Assembly: GCA_017509985.1 (NCBI GenBank)
Contig: JAFWOE010000023.1
Coordinates: forward strand, 62,001 to 126,000
DNA: 64,000 nt
Direction of reading: 5' to 3'
Source of the DNA: Lachnospiraceae bacterium
GTDB taxonomy: Bacteria; Bacillota; Clostridia; Lachnospirales; Lachnospiraceae
Both the position numbers and the translations under genes were made by a program. This document shows positions 17,599 to 26,326 of the stretch, piece after piece. The number at the start of each line of letters is the position of its first letter. The stretch's first letter is position 1. The notes below the pieces were generated by a model. The model had not been told where the DNA came from, searched no databases, and worked only from the letters and a program-made list of their open reading frames with translations.

Positions 17599-18474
17599 AT
17601 GAAAAACAGACTGAATGAAATACCGGCTTATATACTGATCATCGTGGGCGCGCTCATGGCCAGCTTTTCCGTAGCCTGCATCCTGCTCCCGAATGATGCG
17701 ATCGATTACGGAACAGCAGGCATCGCGATCATCATCAGCAAAATGACCGGATTTAACCTTTCGCTTTGCGTGTTCCTTGTTTTCCTGCCTTTTATGATCT
17801 GCGGTTTTGTGTTCCTCGGAAAACGGTTCGGGATCAAGGCCCTGATCGGTTCGGTCGTCTATACGCTGGGACTTGAATTCTTTGAAAGAATTCCTTTTGA
17901 ACTGAATACGGAACATTTTCTGGCAGTGGCCTTCGGAGGAGCGATCCTGGGAGCCGGTCTTTCACTGATCCTGCGGCATGGAGGATGTATCGACGGCTCG
18001 GAGATCTTTGCGAACATTGTGATCAAAAAGATATCGGATATTACAGGCAAGAATTTCAGCATGACGTATCTGCTGATCGCATTCAACGCAGGCGTCTACC
18101 TTGCAGTCTTCCTTCTGATCAACCGGAACGCAGCCCTTCTGAGCCTGCTTGTTTATGTCGTTGCAACTGCGATCATCGACCATTTTACCGATCGTTTCGA
18201 AGCCGTCAAGCAGGTCACGATCATTACAAAAGAGCCGGACGGGCTTGTGAAGGCGATCAAAGAACGGCTGAACAAGACCTGTACGATCATGAATTCGTAT
18301 GGTGCGATCGACGGAGAGAACAGAACGGTTATCTGTTATATCAACTATTTCGAACTATCGAAGATGAAGGAGATCATTGCAGAGAACAACGGGGTGTTCA
18401 CCACGATATCGACGATCGATGAGATACTGAAACTGAACAGGAAAGGATCCGCGGGATCTGCCGGAAATAAATAA
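17599..18474 (+). CDS. YitT-family membrane protein
   Basis: The 291-residue protein has about five or six N-terminal helices, including RHGGCIDGSEIFANI, followed by a soluble DUF2179 domain (QVTIITKEPDGLVKAIKERLNKTCTIM). This is the YitT layout widespread in Firmicutes. The molecular role of the family is unclear. It starts 14 bases after the DUF2812 gene and may be transcribed with it. Confidence 0.88.
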   Translation: MKNRLNEIPAYILIIVGALMASFSVACILLPNDAIDYGTAGIAIIISKMTGFNLSLCVFLVFLPFMICGFVFLGKRFGIKALIGSVVYTLGLEFFERIPFELNTEHFLAVAFGGAILGAGLSLILRHGGCIDGSEIFANIVIKKISDITGKNFSMTYLLIAFNAGVYLAVFLLINRNAALLSLLVYVVATAIIDHFTDRFEAVKQVTIITKEPDGLVKAIKERLNKTCTIMNSYGAIDGENRTVICYINYFELSKMKEIIAENNGVFTTISTIDEILKLNRKGSAGSAGNK

Positions 18475-18497
18475 CAGATTATTGAGAAAGAAAAAGT

Positions 18498-19574
18498 ATG
18501 ATCATTTCTCCGTTTAAGAAAAAAGTATATGATGCCGTAAAAATGATCCCGAAAGGAAGGGTATCGACTTATGGCCGGATCGCTCTTCTGATCGGAAATC
18601 CGCGTGCGTCGAGGGCGGTCGGAAATGCCCTTCATGTGAACCCGGATCCGGAGCATACCCCCTGCTTCCGCGTAGTGAACGGGGAAGGTTATTTAAGCGG
18701 GGCCTTTGCCTTCGGAGGCAGGGACGTTCAGAAAAAAATGCTGGAAAAGGACGGTATCCGCGTGCGGGACGGTCAGGTCGATCTGAAAAAATATCTCTGG
18801 AAGCCGCAGATCCTGCAGGCCGGAAACATTACATGCACACATGCGTTCTCAACAAGATTATGCGGCGTGAGCGAAGGCATTTATCACTCGCTGAACCTGG
18901 GGATCGCTACGGGAGATGATGAAGAAAATATCCGGACCAATTGGGAGATCTTCCTGGAAGCCTGCGGGATCATCGGAGTTTCTTTTGTATACGGAAAACA
19001 GCAGCACGGAAACCGTGTGCTTATCGTCGATGAAGAAGATAAACGGCCGGTCTCTTCCTCGGTTCCGGAGAAGTATTATGCGGACGGCTATGTAACGAAC
19101 CGCAGGAATGTCCCTCTTGCCGTGTTTACCGCGGATTGTGTTCCCGTCCTCCTGCATGAAAAATATGCCGGGGTCATCGGGGCGGTCCACTGCGGATGGA
19201 GAAGCACTGCGGCGGATATCGAAAAAAATGCGGTGGAAGCCATGGAAAGCCTGGGCGCGGACCCGAAGAAGATCCGGGCCGCGATCGGACCGGCGATCGA
19301 AAAAGAATGTTTTGAAGTCGGAGAAGAAGTTGTGGAAGCCATGACGTCGCTTCTGGGAGAAGATCTGTCGCCTTTTGCGGAGAAGAAGGAAGCTCCCGGG
19401 AAATACCGGATGGATCTGAAAGGGATCGTTAAGTGGCGCTTCGCCCAGCTGGGGCTGCAGGAGAAAAACATAGAGATCTTACCTGCCTGCACCATGTGCG
19501 AACCGGAACGTTTCTGGTCGCATCGCTATACCGGAGGACAGCGCGGTTCACAGGCCAGTATTATCATGCTTTAA
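18498..19574 (+). CDS. pgeF: Alkyltransferase-like domain fused to PgeF/YfiH multicopper-oxidase-like domain
   Basis: Residues 1-100 match the DNA-binding domain of O6-alkylguanine alkyltransferases. The active-site motif reads PCFRVV with Cys56, where most have PCHRVV. Residues 110-358 match the YfiH/LACC1 family (purine nucleoside phosphorylase and peptidoglycan-editing activities), with GKQQHGN, TADCVPVLL, AVHCGWR and CEPERFWSHR, so the metal-site Cys and His residues are present. The two domains share one open frame with no break. The fusion would couple DNA alkylation repair or sensing to nucleoside processing; that link is speculation. Confidence 0.88.
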   Translation: MIISPFKKKVYDAVKMIPKGRVSTYGRIALLIGNPRASRAVGNALHVNPDPEHTPCFRVVNGEGYLSGAFAFGGRDVQKKMLEKDGIRVRDGQVDLKKYLWKPQILQAGNITCTHAFSTRLCGVSEGIYHSLNLGIATGDDEENIRTNWEIFLEACGIIGVSFVYGKQQHGNRVLIVDEEDKRPVSSSVPEKYYADGYVTNRRNVPLAVFTADCVPVLLHEKYAGVIGAVHCGWRSTAADIEKNAVEAMESLGADPKKIRAAIGPAIEKECFEVGEEVVEAMTSLLGEDLSPFAEKKEAPGKYRMDLKGIVKWRFAQLGLQEKNIEILPACTMCEPERFWSHRYTGGQRGSQASIIML

Positions 19575-19582
19575 AACGGTAA

Positions 19583-20011
19583 TCAGCGGGACAGATCCCC
19601 CGGGTGTTCTATCTGAAGGGCATCCGGGGCCTTTCGATGGGCCAGAAAGTACTTTCTCATTCGGTTTTCGTCTTCTTCGACAAGCGTTCCCCGCCCAAAG
19701 AGTCCGGCCCGTGTTTCAAGGTGGTGAAGAAACTCATGACGGAGCGTATCACGTATCTGTATTATGTAGGGCTCTTCCGTTTCCTGGTCCCCGATCGTGA
19801 TCACAAACGAACCGTAATATAAAACAATCTGTTTCCCGAGGACCGGGTCGGAAGAATAGATCCCGAGAATATAAAGATCATCCGCCAGTCTGGCCGGATG
19901 CCGGTAAATTTCAGGGGCAATGATTACGCCCCCGTTCAGTTCCTCATGAACATATTCGGGCAGTCTGGCCAGTTCTTCTTCCGCGATTTCGGTAAAACGT
20001 TCGATCGTCAT
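19583..20011 (-). CDS. Zincin-like metallopeptidase family protein
   Basis: This 142-residue protein belongs to the small metallopeptidase family with the zinc site HEFLHH. The surrounding text RDTLRHEFLHHLETRAG and the upstream LYYGSFV block fit the family. I chose the ATG at 20011, 7 bases after GGAG, over an in-frame start at 20074. It is convergent with the PgeF fusion gene, which ends 9 bases away. The substrate is unknown. Confidence 0.82.
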   Translation of the reverse strand: MTIERFTEIAEEELARLPEYVHEELNGGVIIAPEIYRHPARLADDLYILGIYSSDPVLGKQIVLYYGSFVITIGDQETEEPYIIQIRDTLRHEFLHHLETRAGLFGRGTLVEEDENRMRKYFLAHRKAPDALQIEHPGDLSR

Positions 20012-20104
20012 TTTCATTCTCCGGCAGAGCTTCTTCTGTAATGGAATTGTATTCCCGGGCCGGACTTTTGACAAGGGCGGAGAGTACAGGAATTAAGCGT
20101 CTTT

Positions 20105-20133
20105 TTGACACAGGAGGCAGTTCATTGTATGAT
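20105..20133 (+). promoter_or_regulatory. Promoter of the LCP gene
   Basis: TTGACA (20105-20110), a 17-base spacer and TATGAT (20128-20133) precede the LCP start by about 90 bases. Confidence 0.7.
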
Positions 20134-20225
20134 AGTCAGGTATACTTTCATATTTCTCAACCGAAACAGGAGAGAATTTTAATTACAGAATACAATCATA
20201 CGGTTCAATAACCGGGAGGAATAAA

Positions 20226-21713
20226 ATGGCTTCCAATAACTATAAAAAAGGCGGGGCAACAAGGATTGTTGCCAGGATATTTCTGCTGATAGAGGTTGCG
20301 GCGTTTACTGTAATGTGCCTGATGCTGAACCGGGTTCTGCCGATGAAATATCTCGGAATACTGATCGGTGTCTGTGTGCTGATCTCAGCGATTCAGCTGA
20401 TCCTGGTTGCCGGCAGAGGATCAGGGAGAAACATTGCCAGTATCGTACTCAGTATCCTATTCTGTGCTGCCGCGGCGCTGGCAATCTATTTCATGGGCAG
20501 TGTACATACTACCCTGGACAAGATATCTTCCACCAGCAAAAAGCAGACGGCAACGATACAGACGATGAATATTTATGTACGCAAAGCAGATAATTTAATG
20601 GTTGTCGCCGACCTGGAGGGAAGAAGCGTAGGCGTTCTTCAGGCTCAGGACAGAATCAACACCGATCTTGCACTGGAACAGATCAAAGCATTATGCGGCG
20701 GTTCGCTGCGGATCGCTGAATTCCAGGGTATTCTGCCGCTGATCAACGGGCTGGCAAACTATGATTCGGATGCGATCCTGATCAATTCGGCGTTTGCCGG
20801 GGCGATAACGGAGAACGATCCGTCATTCCTGGAGTGGGCCGAACTGCTCGGGACAGTGGACGTTACAAGAAATCCCGATGAAGCAGCCGAAACTGCCGGA
20901 GTCTCCGGGAACTTCCGGACCGGACGGGCTGTCCCCGATGTATCCAGGGATCCTTTCCTGATCTATCTGACCGGTATGGATACCAGGACAGATGAAATTG
21001 TAGCCGATCTGGGCAACTCGGACGTGAATATGGTCATCGCTGTAAATCCTTCGACGCATAAGATCCTGATGATCAATATCCCCAGGGACTACTACTGGTA
21101 TCTGTGGGGCGACGAGAGTTATCCGGACAAGATCACTCACGCAGGTTGCTATGGTGTGGAATGCAGCGTTCAGACGATCGATTCCCTGTTCGGCATTAAC
21201 ACGAACTATTTTGTAAAAGTCGGGTTCAATTCCGTTATCAATATCGTGGATTCGATCGGCGGGATTACGGTGAACTCACCCTATGATTTCACGATCGAAG
21301 GAGTAGAGATCCATGCAGGGGAGAACTATCTTGACGGAAACGGTGCGCTTCAGTTCGCCAGGGAACGATACCAGCTGCCGGGCGGCGACCGGGCCAGAGG
21401 CATGAATCAGCAGGAAGTGATCCGTGCCATTATTTCCAAGGTATCTTCTCCTTCCATGCTTCCGAGATACAGAGATATCATTTCGATCATTGCCGCCAAT
21501 ACCGCAACCAGCCTGACGGCCGAAGATATGGAAAAGCTTTTCAAAAACACGCTTGAAAAAGGTGCCTGGGACATTCAGTCCATACAGGTAGACGGTGCAG
21601 GTGACTGGGGTTACTGTTATACGCTGGGCGAAGACAATGATATTATGATCCCCGACATGAGCACCGTGGAAAGCGCAAAGGAAAAGATCACGGGAGTGAT
21701 CCGCGGTCAGTAA
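20226..21713 (+). CDS. LytR-CpsA-Psr (LCP) family cell-wall ligase
   Basis: This 495-residue protein attaches glycopolymers to peptidoglycan outside the cell. It has three N-terminal membrane helices (residues about 12-95), an extracellular region, and an LCP domain from about residue 245. That domain shows YLTGMDTR, SDVNMVIAVNPSTHKILMI, IPRDYYW, ITHAGCYG and the arginine-rich QFARERYQLPGGDRARGMNQQ. GGGAGG precedes the ATG. The region between the helices and the LCP domain resembles the accessory domain of larger LCP proteins. Confidence 0.92.
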   Translation: MASNNYKKGGATRIVARIFLLIEVAAFTVMCLMLNRVLPMKYLGILIGVCVLISAIQLILVAGRGSGRNIASIVLSILFCAAAALAIYFMGSVHTTLDKISSTSKKQTATIQTMNIYVRKADNLMVVADLEGRSVGVLQAQDRINTDLALEQIKALCGGSLRIAEFQGILPLINGLANYDSDAILINSAFAGAITENDPSFLEWAELLGTVDVTRNPDEAAETAGVSGNFRTGRAVPDVSRDPFLIYLTGMDTRTDEIVADLGNSDVNMVIAVNPSTHKILMINIPRDYYWYLWGDESYPDKITHAGCYGVECSVQTIDSLFGINTNYFVKVGFNSVINIVDSIGGITVNSPYDFTIEGVEIHAGENYLDGNGALQFARERYQLPGGDRARGMNQQEVIRAIISKVSSPSMLPRYRDIISIIAANTATSLTAEDMEKLFKNTLEKGAWDIQSIQVDGAGDWGYCYTLGEDNDIMIPDMSTVESAKEKITGVIRGQ

Positions 21714-21722
21714 TCAATCATC

Positions 21723-22547
21723 GTGAATATCATTTATCTGAAAGACGGCGATCTGAATTCCGAAGAGATCCGCCTGTATAATGAACGCGCGGAGACCCGG
21801 CTCTATCATTATTATGAGCCGGATCCCGGTCTTTTTATTGCGGAAACGCCGCTGGTCATCGAACGGGCGGCTGCAGCAGGGTATGAGCCGGTCTCAATGG
21901 TGGGCGAAGAAGGGATTCTGAAAGAAACCGTAGCCCGTCTGCATCCGTATTTCGAGAAAATCCCGCTTTATATCGGTTCGCATGAGCTTTTGAGCGAGAT
22001 CGCCGGCTATCATCTGATCAAAGGCCTTTTGTGCGCCATGCGCCGGAAACCCCTGCAGTCTGTAAAGGACATATGCGGCAGTGCTTCGAGGATTGTGGTG
22101 CTGGAGGCGGTGATGAACCCGATCAATATCGGAACGATCTTCCGGTCCGCCGCGGCGCTCGGCATGGACGGCGTGCTGCTGACCAAAGGCTGCAGCGACC
22201 CGCTTTACCGGCGTTCGATACGGGTCAGTATGGGCAATGTTTTCCAGATCCCCTGGACATTTTATGAAGAGAAGATCTCGCTGAAAGACCGGATCCTCAT
22301 GCTAAAAGAGATGGGTTATTATACCGCGGCGATGGCCTTGAAAGACGATTCGGTCCGCCTGGATTCGGAAAAGCTTTCCGGGCATGAAAAGCTGGCAGTG
22401 ATCCTGGGCTCGGAATACGACGGACTTTGCAGCGAAACGATTGATGTCTGTGATGCGGCAGTCCGTATTCCGATGAAAGACGGCGTGGATTCCCTGAATG
22501 TCGCGGCGGCGAGTGCGGTCGCTTTCTGGGAATTAAGAAAAAAATAA
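21723..22547 (+). CDS. TrmH/SpoU-family RNA 2'-O-methyltransferase
   Basis: The C-terminal 160 residues form a SPOUT methyltransferase domain with motif 1 NPINIGTIFRSAAALG, motif 2 LAVILGSEYDGL and motif 3 IPMKDGVDSLNVAAASAV, the knot that binds S-adenosylmethionine. The N-terminal 100 residues would recognise the RNA. Translation begins with GTG. It follows the LCP gene by 9 bases. Whether rRNA or tRNA is methylated cannot be told. Confidence 0.9.
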   Translation: MNIIYLKDGDLNSEEIRLYNERAETRLYHYYEPDPGLFIAETPLVIERAAAAGYEPVSMVGEEGILKETVARLHPYFEKIPLYIGSHELLSEIAGYHLIKGLLCAMRRKPLQSVKDICGSASRIVVLEAVMNPINIGTIFRSAAALGMDGVLLTKGCSDPLYRRSIRVSMGNVFQIPWTFYEEKISLKDRILMLKEMGYYTAAMALKDDSVRLDSEKLSGHEKLAVILGSEYDGLCSETIDVCDAAVRIPMKDGVDSLNVAAASAVAFWELRKK

Positions 22548-22565
22548 CAAATTTTTCAAAAACAC

Positions 22566-22596
22566 TTGACCTTCCACCTTGTGGAAGCTGTATAAA
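22566..22596 (+). promoter_or_regulatory. MerR-type promoter and operator
   Basis: TTGACC (22566-22571) and TATAAA (22591-22596) are separated by 19 bases, the long spacer typical of MerR-controlled promoters. The palindrome CTTCCAC-CTT-GTGGAAG (22571-22587) fills that spacer. Confidence 0.8.
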
Positions 22597-22623
22597 GGCC
22601 CTGAAGACAGGGAGGAAAGACCC

Positions 22624-23280
22624 ATGAAGATCCAAAATGTGGAAGAACTGGTCGGCATTTCAAAAAAGAACATCCGCTTTTATGAAGACCAGGGCCTTTT
22701 ATCACCGAAGAGGGCAGAAAACGGATACCGTGAATATCATGAGGAAGATATCCGGCGTCTGAAGCAGATCAAGTTTCTCCGTAAGCTTTATGTTCCGATC
22801 GAAGAGATCCGCCAGGTTTTCTCCGGGGAGATCCCCATGGAGCAGTGCCTGGAACACCGGTTTCGCGATATCGAAAAGCAGCGGGCGGATCTGGACGAGA
22901 TCCAGATGATCACGGAAGAACTGCTCCGGTCCGGAACACCCGAAGAACCGCTTTCACCGGATCGCCTGGACATCGACTCCTGTCTCGAAAAGATAGCCAG
23001 ACTGGAGAAAGAAGGGAAGACGTTTATGGATGTGAACCTTACGGATGTCCATCGTAAAAAGGCGTTCGGGTCACTGATCGGCGCTTCGATCATGATCGCG
23101 GTCATGGCCTTCATTGCCGGGATGATCCTGTGGGGCAACAAGGCCGAACCTCTGCCGAAGTTCCTGTTTGTCCTGCTGATGGCGATCCCGGTCGTAATTA
23201 TTGTTTGTATAATTGTTGTTTTGGTGCAGAGAATAGGAGAGATCCAAGGAGGAGAAGAAGATGAAGCTGCTAAGTATTGA
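22624..23280 (+). CDS. MerR-family regulator with C-terminal membrane helices
   Basis: The N-terminal winged helix (residues 1-70) has KNIRFYEDQGLLSPKR and the REYHEEDIRRLKQI stretch of MerR proteins. A coiled-coil dimer segment follows. The last 75 residues contain two membrane helices, which is unusual for a MerR protein. GGGAGG precedes the ATG at 22624. It probably controls its own promoter through the palindrome upstream. The 3' end overlaps the next gene by 20 bases, so the YbjQ-type protein is co-expressed. The signal is unknown. Confidence 0.88.
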   Translation: MKIQNVEELVGISKKNIRFYEDQGLLSPKRAENGYREYHEEDIRRLKQIKFLRKLYVPIEEIRQVFSGEIPMEQCLEHRFRDIEKQRADLDEIQMITEELLRSGTPEEPLSPDRLDIDSCLEKIARLEKEGKTFMDVNLTDVHRKKAFGSLIGASIMIAVMAFIAGMILWGNKAEPLPKFLFVLLMAIPVVIIVCIIVVLVQRIGEIQGGEEDEAAKY

Positions 23281-23572
23281 TCATATCCCGGGTCAGGAAG
23301 TAGAAGCGCTCGGCATGGTAAAAGGCGCTGTTGTTCAGACAAAACATTTCGGCAAGGATTTCATGGCCGGCATGAAGACACTGGTCGGAGGAGAGATCGT
23401 CGCCTACACGGAAATGCTCAACGAAGCCCGTCAGATCGCCATCAAGCGCATGGTGGACGAAGCGGAAGCGCTCGGTGCGGACGCGGTGATCGGGGTGCGC
23501 TACGGTTCTGCCCAGATGATGCAGGGGGCTGCCGAAGTAATCGCATACGGGACAGCCGTTAAATACAAATAA
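23261..23572 (+). CDS. YbjQ/UPF0145 heavy-metal-binding-like protein
   Basis: This 103-residue protein matches the YbjQ family (GMVKGAVVQTKHFGKDFMAGMKTLVGGEIVAYTEML; ALGADAVIGVRYG). Family structures form pentamers. A metal-binding role is suggested by name only and has not been shown broadly. The gene overlaps the MerR-type regulator and has GGAGGAG upstream within that gene. Confidence 0.88.
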   Translation: MKLLSIDHIPGQEVEALGMVKGAVVQTKHFGKDFMAGMKTLVGGEIVAYTEMLNEARQIAIKRMVDEAEALGADAVIGVRYGSAQMMQGAAEVIAYGTAVKYK

Positions 23573-23630
23573 TCTGTAAATACAGAACCTGAAAGCAGTC
23601 AGCAAAGAAAGAATCCGCGGCAAATACCGC

Positions 23631-23658
23631 TTGCATTCATTCGCCGATCTCATATAAT
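23631..23658 (+). promoter_or_regulatory. Candidate promoter of the superoxide reductase gene
   Basis: TTGCAT (23631-23636), a 16-base spacer and TATAAT (23653-23658) lie about 70 bases before the start codon. Confidence 0.55.
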
Positions 23659-23725
23659 TATACTGACAGAATAATTATAAACAGACCGGAACTGTCCGAT
23701 TGTGTTGGCTACGGAGGGAAAAACC

Positions 23726-24100
23726 ATGGAAGTAAAGTTTTATCAGTGTGCTCATTGCGGTCAGATCATAGCGAAAGTAAAAGATAAGGGCGTGCCTGTT
23801 ATATGTTGCGGAGAGCCCATGCAGGAGATCATACCCGGGACGACAGATGCCGCGGTTGAAAAACATGTTCCTGTTTATGAAGTCCTGGACAATATCGTCC
23901 GCGTTAAAGTCGGCGAGGCGGAGCATCCGATGCTGAAGGAACATTATATCGAATGGATCCTTGTACAGACCGACAAGGGCAATCAGAGGAAGAGCTTAAA
24001 GCCCGGCGATGCGCCGGAGGCCTGCTTTGCACTGTGCGAAGGCGAGACGGTACAGGCGGTTTACGCCTACTGCAACCTGCACAGCCTCTGGAAAAAGTAA
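23726..24100 (+). CDS. dfx: Desulfoferrodoxin (2Fe superoxide reductase)
   Basis: The enzyme reduces superoxide to hydrogen peroxide without forming oxygen, which suits anaerobes. The desulforedoxin-like iron site is Cys8, Cys11, Cys27 and Cys28. The catalytic centre ligands are visible as His47, His67, His73, Cys116 and His119, so all expected residues are present. Length (124 residues) is normal. GGAGG precedes the ATG at 23726. It is a single-gene unit with its own promoter and terminator. Confidence 0.95.
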   Translation: MEVKFYQCAHCGQIIAKVKDKGVPVICCGEPMQEIIPGTTDAAVEKHVPVYEVLDNIVRVKVGEAEHPMLKEHYIEWILVQTDKGNQRKSLKPGDAPEACFALCEGETVQAVYAYCNLHSLWKK

Positions 24101-24125
24101 CTAACACAGGTTTGGGAAAACTGAG

Positions 24126-24156
24126 CCGGCGGCATCTTTCTGCCGCCGGTGTTTTT
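24126..24156 (+). terminator. Terminator after the superoxide reductase gene
   Basis: CCGGCGGCA and TGCCGCCGG pair perfectly around a six-base loop and are followed by TGTTTTT. Confidence 0.85.
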
Positions 24157-24238
24157 AACCGCGAAATTCACGACAGTTCTGCCGGTGAAGCACTTCTTTA
24201 CATTACGGACGGAGTATGATAAACTAAATACTACTTAT

Positions 24239-24311
24239 GGGGCATTAGCGCAGCTGGGAGCGCGCCACACTGGCAGTGTGGAGGTCACGGGTTCAAGTCC
24301 CGTATGCTCCA
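24239..24311 (+). tRNA. tRNA-Ala (anticodon GGC)
   Basis: The 73-base cloverleaf folds with acceptor GGGGCAT/ATGCTCC, D stem GCGC, anticodon loop CTGGCAG (anticodon GGC) and T loop TTCAAGT between ACGGG and CCCGT. The acceptor stem has the G3-U70 pair that identifies alanine tRNAs. The discriminator base is A, and CCA is not encoded. Confidence 0.95.
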
Positions 24312-24389
24312 TTTATTAATTATATAGAGTATAATTAATAATCATAGCAATAACAGAGCATTCACGGATCAGAAAGGAGATTTCGAAAA

Positions 24390-26207
24390 ATGAAATGGAG
24401 AAAAATCCTTGTTGTTTTCCTGGCGGCGATCCTGTGCGTCGGCCTGCTGGCCGGCTGCGGAGAGTCTAAGGATTCCGGCAAAGATAAAGATGTCGAAATC
24501 GAAGAAGTAGACGAAAAGGAAGACGCGGCTGCAGACGAGAAAGAATCCAAAGCCGATACTGAAAAAGAGGCAAAGCCTGAGAAGACTCCGGAAGCAGCGG
24601 AAGAGCCGGAAGAAGAGGTAACGGCGGAAGACCTTTTAAACGGCTACTATGAGCTTTCCAAAGACGTTAAGACCATCTCATTTGATATGCTTCTTGCCCT
24701 TGACATGAAGCTGAATGCTATGGATTCCGAAATGGCACAGGACATGAAGATGGATATTCATTTCGAAACCGATAAAGAGAATTCTTACATGGTCGGATCC
24801 ATGGAGGGCAATTTCGACGGGGAGAATGAAACTAACGAAATCGAACAGTATGTCATGAAAGAAGACGGCAAACTGGTTACTTATTCGTATGACAAGGAGA
24901 GCGATTCCTGGTCTGTCGGCGACGGCGAAGAAGTTCCCATTTCCGAGGAAATGATCCCGCAGCCGGATCCTTCCGCGTTCGAACTCAAGGAAAAAGGTGA
25001 TCAGTATATTGTCAGCGGCAGCATTGAAATGTCGGAACTGATCGAAAGCTCCGGAGAAACGATGAGTGAGATGTTTGGCGAACTGGTCGGGGCCAGCGGT
25101 ATAGAATTGTCCGGGATGGCAGATCTTGAGTATGTCTTTGACAAAGAGACCAGGGATCTGAAATCGGTGAAAATAGATCTGGCCACCGTGCTGGAAGAAA
25201 CCTTTATGGCGATGTTTACAGAAATGCTGTCTTCACAGGATCTCGGCGAAGATGTGGATCTTTCTTCCATGTTCGAGATCAAAGTCGACGGCTTTGATAT
25301 GGAAATATCCGATATTGTGATCAATGAAGATATTGAGATCGTTCTTCCGGAAAAAGCCAAAAAGGGAGCTGGAACGCTGTCGGCAGTAAGCAGTTCAGAC
25401 TCTTCCAGTGCAGATTCTTCCAGTGCAGATAAAGGACCCTCTAAGGCAGCGGTTGATTTTACCCCGTTTACACCGATCGATAACGACGAGTGTGCAGTTA
25501 CGGTCACCGATCTGGATCCCGAAGGCGATTGGGGATATACTGTCAGTGTCGAACTGGAAAACAAATCCAAGGATATGAAATACGAATATTCCATCGATCG
25601 GATTTTTGTGAACGGTCTAGAGGCAAGCGGTTATCTCTATGAAGATGTTGCTGCAGGGAAAAAAGCCATGGCGGAAATCGAACTCGATTCGGATCAGCTT
25701 TCCGAGTACGGAATCGATGAGTTTACGGATATTGAGATAAAATTAAGAGTTCAGGATGCTGACGACTGGAGCGCGGATCCGGCAGCGGAAGAAACGTTCC
25801 ACATCTATCCTTTCGGAGAGGAAAAAGCAGAGAAATATGTCCGTGAGGCTCAGGCATCCGACATCGTGCTGGCTGATGAAAATGGTATCACGGCGATTAT
25901 AACCGATCAGTGGATGGATGATATCTGGGGCTTTACTCTGGAGATCTATATCGTGAATAATACAGATAAGGTGGTAAGGCTTTCTACAGATGACTCCTCC
26001 ATAAACGGATATATGTCCGAACCCAGTTTCTATGTAATCGTTTATCCGGGAAAGAGTGCTTTTAAAACAATGTCCTGGTCCACGTCGGAGCTTGAAAAGA
26101 ACAAGATCACGGATATTGAAGAGGTCGAGTTTGTTTTATCGGCGGAGGATTATGATGACTATTCTGCAGATCCTCTGATCACCAAGACCATCACGTTGTC
26201 AAAGTAA
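24390..26207 (+). CDS. Large acidic lipoprotein with duplicated C-terminal domain
   Basis: The 605-residue protein has a lipoprotein signal ending LLAGC and a low-complexity Glu/Lys/Ala linker (about residues 28-75). A central domain of about 230 residues resembles LolA/LppX-like lipoproteins in layout. A Ser-rich linker leads to two similar C-terminal domains. Both repeats have WGYT/WGFT, then a GKKA/GKSA turn, then the ending DWSADP/DYSADP, so they arose by duplication. AAAGGAG precedes the ATG. I do not recognise a specific function; an extracellular binding role is possible. Confidence 0.75.
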   Translation: MKWRKILVVFLAAILCVGLLAGCGESKDSGKDKDVEIEEVDEKEDAAADEKESKADTEKEAKPEKTPEAAEEPEEEVTAEDLLNGYYELSKDVKTISFDMLLALDMKLNAMDSEMAQDMKMDIHFETDKENSYMVGSMEGNFDGENETNEIEQYVMKEDGKLVTYSYDKESDSWSVGDGEEVPISEEMIPQPDPSAFELKEKGDQYIVSGSIEMSELIESSGETMSEMFGELVGASGIELSGMADLEYVFDKETRDLKSVKIDLATVLEETFMAMFTEMLSSQDLGEDVDLSSMFEIKVDGFDMEISDIVINEDIEIVLPEKAKKGAGTLSAVSSSDSSSADSSSADKGPSKAAVDFTPFTPIDNDECAVTVTDLDPEGDWGYTVSVELENKSKDMKYEYSIDRIFVNGLEASGYLYEDVAAGKKAMAEIELDSDQLSEYGIDEFTDIEIKLRVQDADDWSADPAAEETFHIYPFGEEKAEKYVREAQASDIVLADENGITAIITDQWMDDIWGFTLEIYIVNNTDKVVRLSTDDSSINGYMSEPSFYVIVYPGKSAFKTMSWSTSELEKNKITDIEEVEFVLSAEDYDDYSADPLITKTITLSK

Positions 26208-26275
26208 TGCGGTGACGGCTGCTTCCAAAGCCGGTAAAAAGGAGTTTTACCGGATATCGGTTAAACACAGGATCA

Positions 26276-26310
26276 AAAAAGGGAATGTCTGAAAACGACA
26301 TTCCCTTTTT
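26276..26310. terminator. Bidirectional terminator
   Basis: GGGAATGTC and GACATTCCC flank TGAAAAC, with A5 on the left and T5 on the right, so the hairpin can end both the lipoprotein transcript and the convergent mscS transcript. Confidence 0.85.
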
Positions 26311-26326
26311 GCAGTATTAATGATTA

